Below, piece after piece: positions 5,892 to 7,349 of a stretch of 7,349 nt of DNA. This DNA is from Alphaproteobacteria bacterium (GTDB taxonomy: Bacteria > Pseudomonadota > Alphaproteobacteria > JANQSM01): the NCBI GenBank assembly GCA_028284025.1, contig JANQSM010000247.1, positions 1-7,349 of the forward strand, written 5' to 3'. How positions within the stretch are numbered: position 1 is the stretch's first letter; each line of letters starts with the position of its first letter. The notes under the pieces were generated by a model that was given only the letters and a program-made list of their open reading frames with translations, made no database searches and was not told the origin of the DNA. A program made the translations under genes and the position numbers.

Positions 5892-7076
5892 ATGCAAAAG
5901 ACCTTAAGCCTTATATCTATGTGTATAGCCTTAAGTCTGGCCACTCCTCCGGTCCAGGCTCAAGCAAAGGGAAGCGTTAAAGCACCTTCTGCTATTAAGA
6001 ACCTTCAGCAAGTAAAATCCGCTAAACCAGCTTCGGTTAAAGGGCCGGCTAAAGTTGTAACCCCGAAAGCTGTTGCCGCCACATCTAATAAAACAGCGGA
6101 TACTTTAGCCAAAATTTTGCCTGAAGTAGAGGCGTTGAAAAAAAGCACGAGTGAGAGCAATATTAAAGTATTGGCACGCTTGGAGCGTTTTGATCTTCCA
6201 GATGGGGCATTTTCTCTAAAAAATGCTGCATTCTCACGCATAAAAGTAAATGACAAGGTTATTAGTACATTAGATTTGTACGGGGATGACAAGGTTCACC
6301 TGAAAATGCCTGATACCCTGGCTGCCCAACAGACAACCCAATCAGCTGCAAAAGAGGTAATGGATTTAATTGTAAACATGGGCAAATTCGCTGGTATTCA
6401 CGAAGTATTTGAGGAAGAAGGCAATATTATTCTTGCGCCTGTTAATCCGCTTGATGATAAATCCGTAGCGATTGAGATTGAGAAAAATACGAAACCTAAA
6501 CCTAAGTACCAGATTGTTTCAAGTGGTACAAAGCTTAACAGCCTTTCAACTTTATATAGTGGATCTTTCCTGACAAATGGCACGCTATATGATTTTTCAG
6601 GAGCCAATGGCAATGAGTACACGAGCCGGTTGGTTGGCTATTCCTCCCGTTTTGTCGTGAATGAAGCCCCAACTTTACAGTCAGGCAACCCATTACCTTA
6701 TCCCTTAACGGCTTTGGGAGGGTTTGTCGGCAAGGTCTGTGGACTTTCTACGGTTAATTGCTTTACGCCTACAAGTACACCACAACCGCCAGTTCAGCCC
6801 CCAGTAGTGGTACCACCGATTGTACTTACAGGAAATATCAACCAAAGCGTCATCGAGCAGGAACAGCTAGATGCATTCTATGACTTGCTACAGTTTCGCA
6901 GTCTTTCTGGCCGTCCAGGAGGATCTCCGTTAGTACCTGGTGATGTTTTAAGAGGAAAACCAGAAAATGGTATCGCAGTTTACTTTGGGGAGTTCCTGGG
7001 GCTTAATCTAGACAAGTTCGTAGTCGAAGAGACGGCAACCGGTGAGTCATCAAACCCTGAAGAGGTTCAAGGGTAA
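5892..7076 (+). CDS. Exported protein of unknown function next to the TpsB gene
   Basis: I do not recognise this 394-residue protein. A signal peptide ends near VQA|QA (cut after residue 23 or 25). C11 lies too early and in the wrong context for a lipobox. Residues 26-67 are strongly basic and low in complexity, with repeated Lys-Ala/Pro steps and almost no acidic residues. Residues about 70-200 look folded and mixed, with acidic patches (EVFEEEGN). Residues 200-290 are rich in Ser, Thr, Gly, Asn and Tyr, as in beta-rich surface proteins, and hold C283 and C290, a possible disulfide. A proline linker (PTSTPQPPVQPPVVVPP) leads to a C-terminal block (about 311-394) ending in an acidic tail. It lacks the N-terminal TPS domain (no NPNG-like motif), so it is not itself a normal TpsA. 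GGGGA (5879-5883) eight bases before the ATG fixes the start. A role as accessory or cell-surface partner of the secretion system is inference from position. Confidence 0.85.
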   Translation: MQKTLSLISMCIALSLATPPVQAQAKGSVKAPSAIKNLQQVKSAKPASVKGPAKVVTPKAVAATSNKTADTLAKILPEVEALKKSTSESNIKVLARLERFDLPDGAFSLKNAAFSRIKVNDKVISTLDLYGDDKVHLKMPDTLAAQQTTQSAAKEVMDLIVNMGKFAGIHEVFEEEGNIILAPVNPLDDKSVAIEIEKNTKPKPKYQIVSSGTKLNSLSTLYSGSFLTNGTLYDFSGANGNEYTSRLVGYSSRFVVNEAPTLQSGNPLPYPLTALGGFVGKVCGLSTVNCFTPTSTPQPPVQPPVVVPPIVLTGNINQSVIEQEQLDAFYDLLQFRSLSGRPGGSPLVPGDVLRGKPENGIAVYFGEFLGLNLDKFVVEETATGESSNPEEVQG

Positions 7077-7128
7077 GAAGCTACTTTCTTAACACTTTTT
7101 AGAAAAAGTATTAATAATTCGGATTTTG

Positions 7129-7155
7129 AAAGGCACTAGATATAGTGCCTTTTTT
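7129..7155 (+). terminator. Rho-independent terminator
   Basis: AAAGGCACTA (7129-7138) and TAGTGCCTTT (7143-7152) form a perfect 10-bp stem with a GATA tetraloop, followed by a T-run (six T at 7150-7155, then ATTTT). It begins about 52 bases after the stop of the 394-residue protein gene and closes that transcript. The next gene must therefore use its own promoter. Confidence 0.92.
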
Positions 7156-7203
7156 ATTTTCTGTAACTACATATAAAATTCTGTTAATAATTTAACAATA
7201 AGT

Positions 7204-7219
7204 GTTAAGATTTTATTAA
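7204..7219 (-). promoter_or_regulatory. Perfect CtrA-type box upstream of the promoter at the right edge
   Basis: Read on the minus strand, TTAA (7219-7216), seven bases, then TTAAC (7208-7204) matches the full CtrA consensus. The plus strand also reads TTAA-N7-TTAA at 7205-7219. More half-sites surround it: GTTAA (7183-7187), TTAAC (7192-7196) and TTAA (7239-7242). The box ends seven bases before the TTGACA hexamer at 7227, a position suited to activation. The region is very AT-rich, so chance matches are likelier here than at 5830. Confidence 0.5.
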
Positions 7220-7226
7220 TTTATTG

Positions 7227-7254
7227 TTGACAGTTTCCTTAATAAAGGTAATAA
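7227..7254 (+). promoter_or_regulatory. Sigma70-type promoter for a gene starting beyond the window
   Basis: A perfect TTGACA (7227-7232) is followed after 16 bases by the AT-rich -10 candidate TAATAA (7249-7254); TAATAT at 7252-7257 is an alternative with longer spacing. A leader of about 85-90 bases would reach the window edge. There AAAAGG (7338-7343) looks like a ribosome-binding site, so a start codon is expected a few bases after 7349. The direct repeat ATTGTTGA occurs at 7223-7230 and 7266-7273. No coding frame of note lies in 7077-7349. Confidence 0.65.
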
Positions 7255-7349
7255 TATAACTGTAAATTGTTGATAACAGAAAAAAAATAATTCATTGCCC
7301 TGCATACCGTCCAAAAAGATAATAAAAAAGTAAAAATAAAAGGTGCGGA

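Noticed and set aside
5892..5930. Lipoprotein signal using C11 of the 394-residue protein
   Set aside because: The residues before C11 (LISM) do not fit a lipobox and the hydrophobic core continues after it; a standard signal peptide fits better.
7094..7109. ACTTTTT-AG-AAAAAGT hairpin after the 394-residue protein gene
   Set aside because: A two-base loop cannot close well and no T-run follows; the real terminator is at 7129-7155.
1..7349. tRNA or rRNA genes, CRISPR arrays, insertion sequences
   Set aside because: No cloverleaf, rRNA text, spaced repeats or transposase-like frame was seen anywhere in the window.

Overview
The window looks like chromosomal DNA of a fairly AT-rich alphaproteobacterium. 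Four points support this: (i) the order metY / rplM-rpsI; (ii) an S9 protein with a long N-terminal extension before the usual core; (iii) a single-domain-type receiver whose 'RRSPESPDRYMPII' stretch is of a kind I associate with Rhodospirillales-like bacteria; (iv) two perfect TTAA-N7-TTAAC boxes, the consensus of the alphaproteobacterial master regulator CtrA. The order or genus cannot be fixed from the sequence alone.

Layout. 1-307 (-) is the N-terminal part of a CheY-like receiver protein that runs off the left edge. Divergent from it is cutA (414-728, +). Convergent with cutA is an O-acetylhomoserine sulfhydrylase-type PLP enzyme (815-2110, -). A divergent promoter region separates that gene from the ribosomal protein operon rplM-rpsI (2320-3329, +). 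The rpsI stop overlaps the stop of a small secreted, four-cysteine protein of unknown function (3326-3775, -).

The right half (3776-7349) is the accessory part. It holds a TpsB outer-membrane translocase of two-partner secretion (3997-5742, +; POTRA domains plus 16-strand-type barrel). Next comes an unrecognised 394-residue exported protein (5892-7076, +) with a basic Lys/Ala/Pro-rich N-terminus and a proline linker. A textbook Rho-independent terminator (7129-7155) closes that gene. A 194-base AT-rich tail follows, with a TTGACA promoter and a ribosome-binding-like stretch at the very edge, so another gene almost certainly starts within a few bases after 7349.

Most interesting point. Perfect CtrA boxes sit upstream of the 394-residue protein (5830-5845) and immediately upstream of the promoter for the gene beyond the window (7204-7219). 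Together with the TpsB translocase this suggests a two-partner secretion locus under cell-cycle or motility control. The large TpsA exoprotein is probably the gene just outside, and the 394-residue protein is a candidate uncharacterised accessory component. The TpsB assignment is firm; the CtrA control and the partnership are inference.
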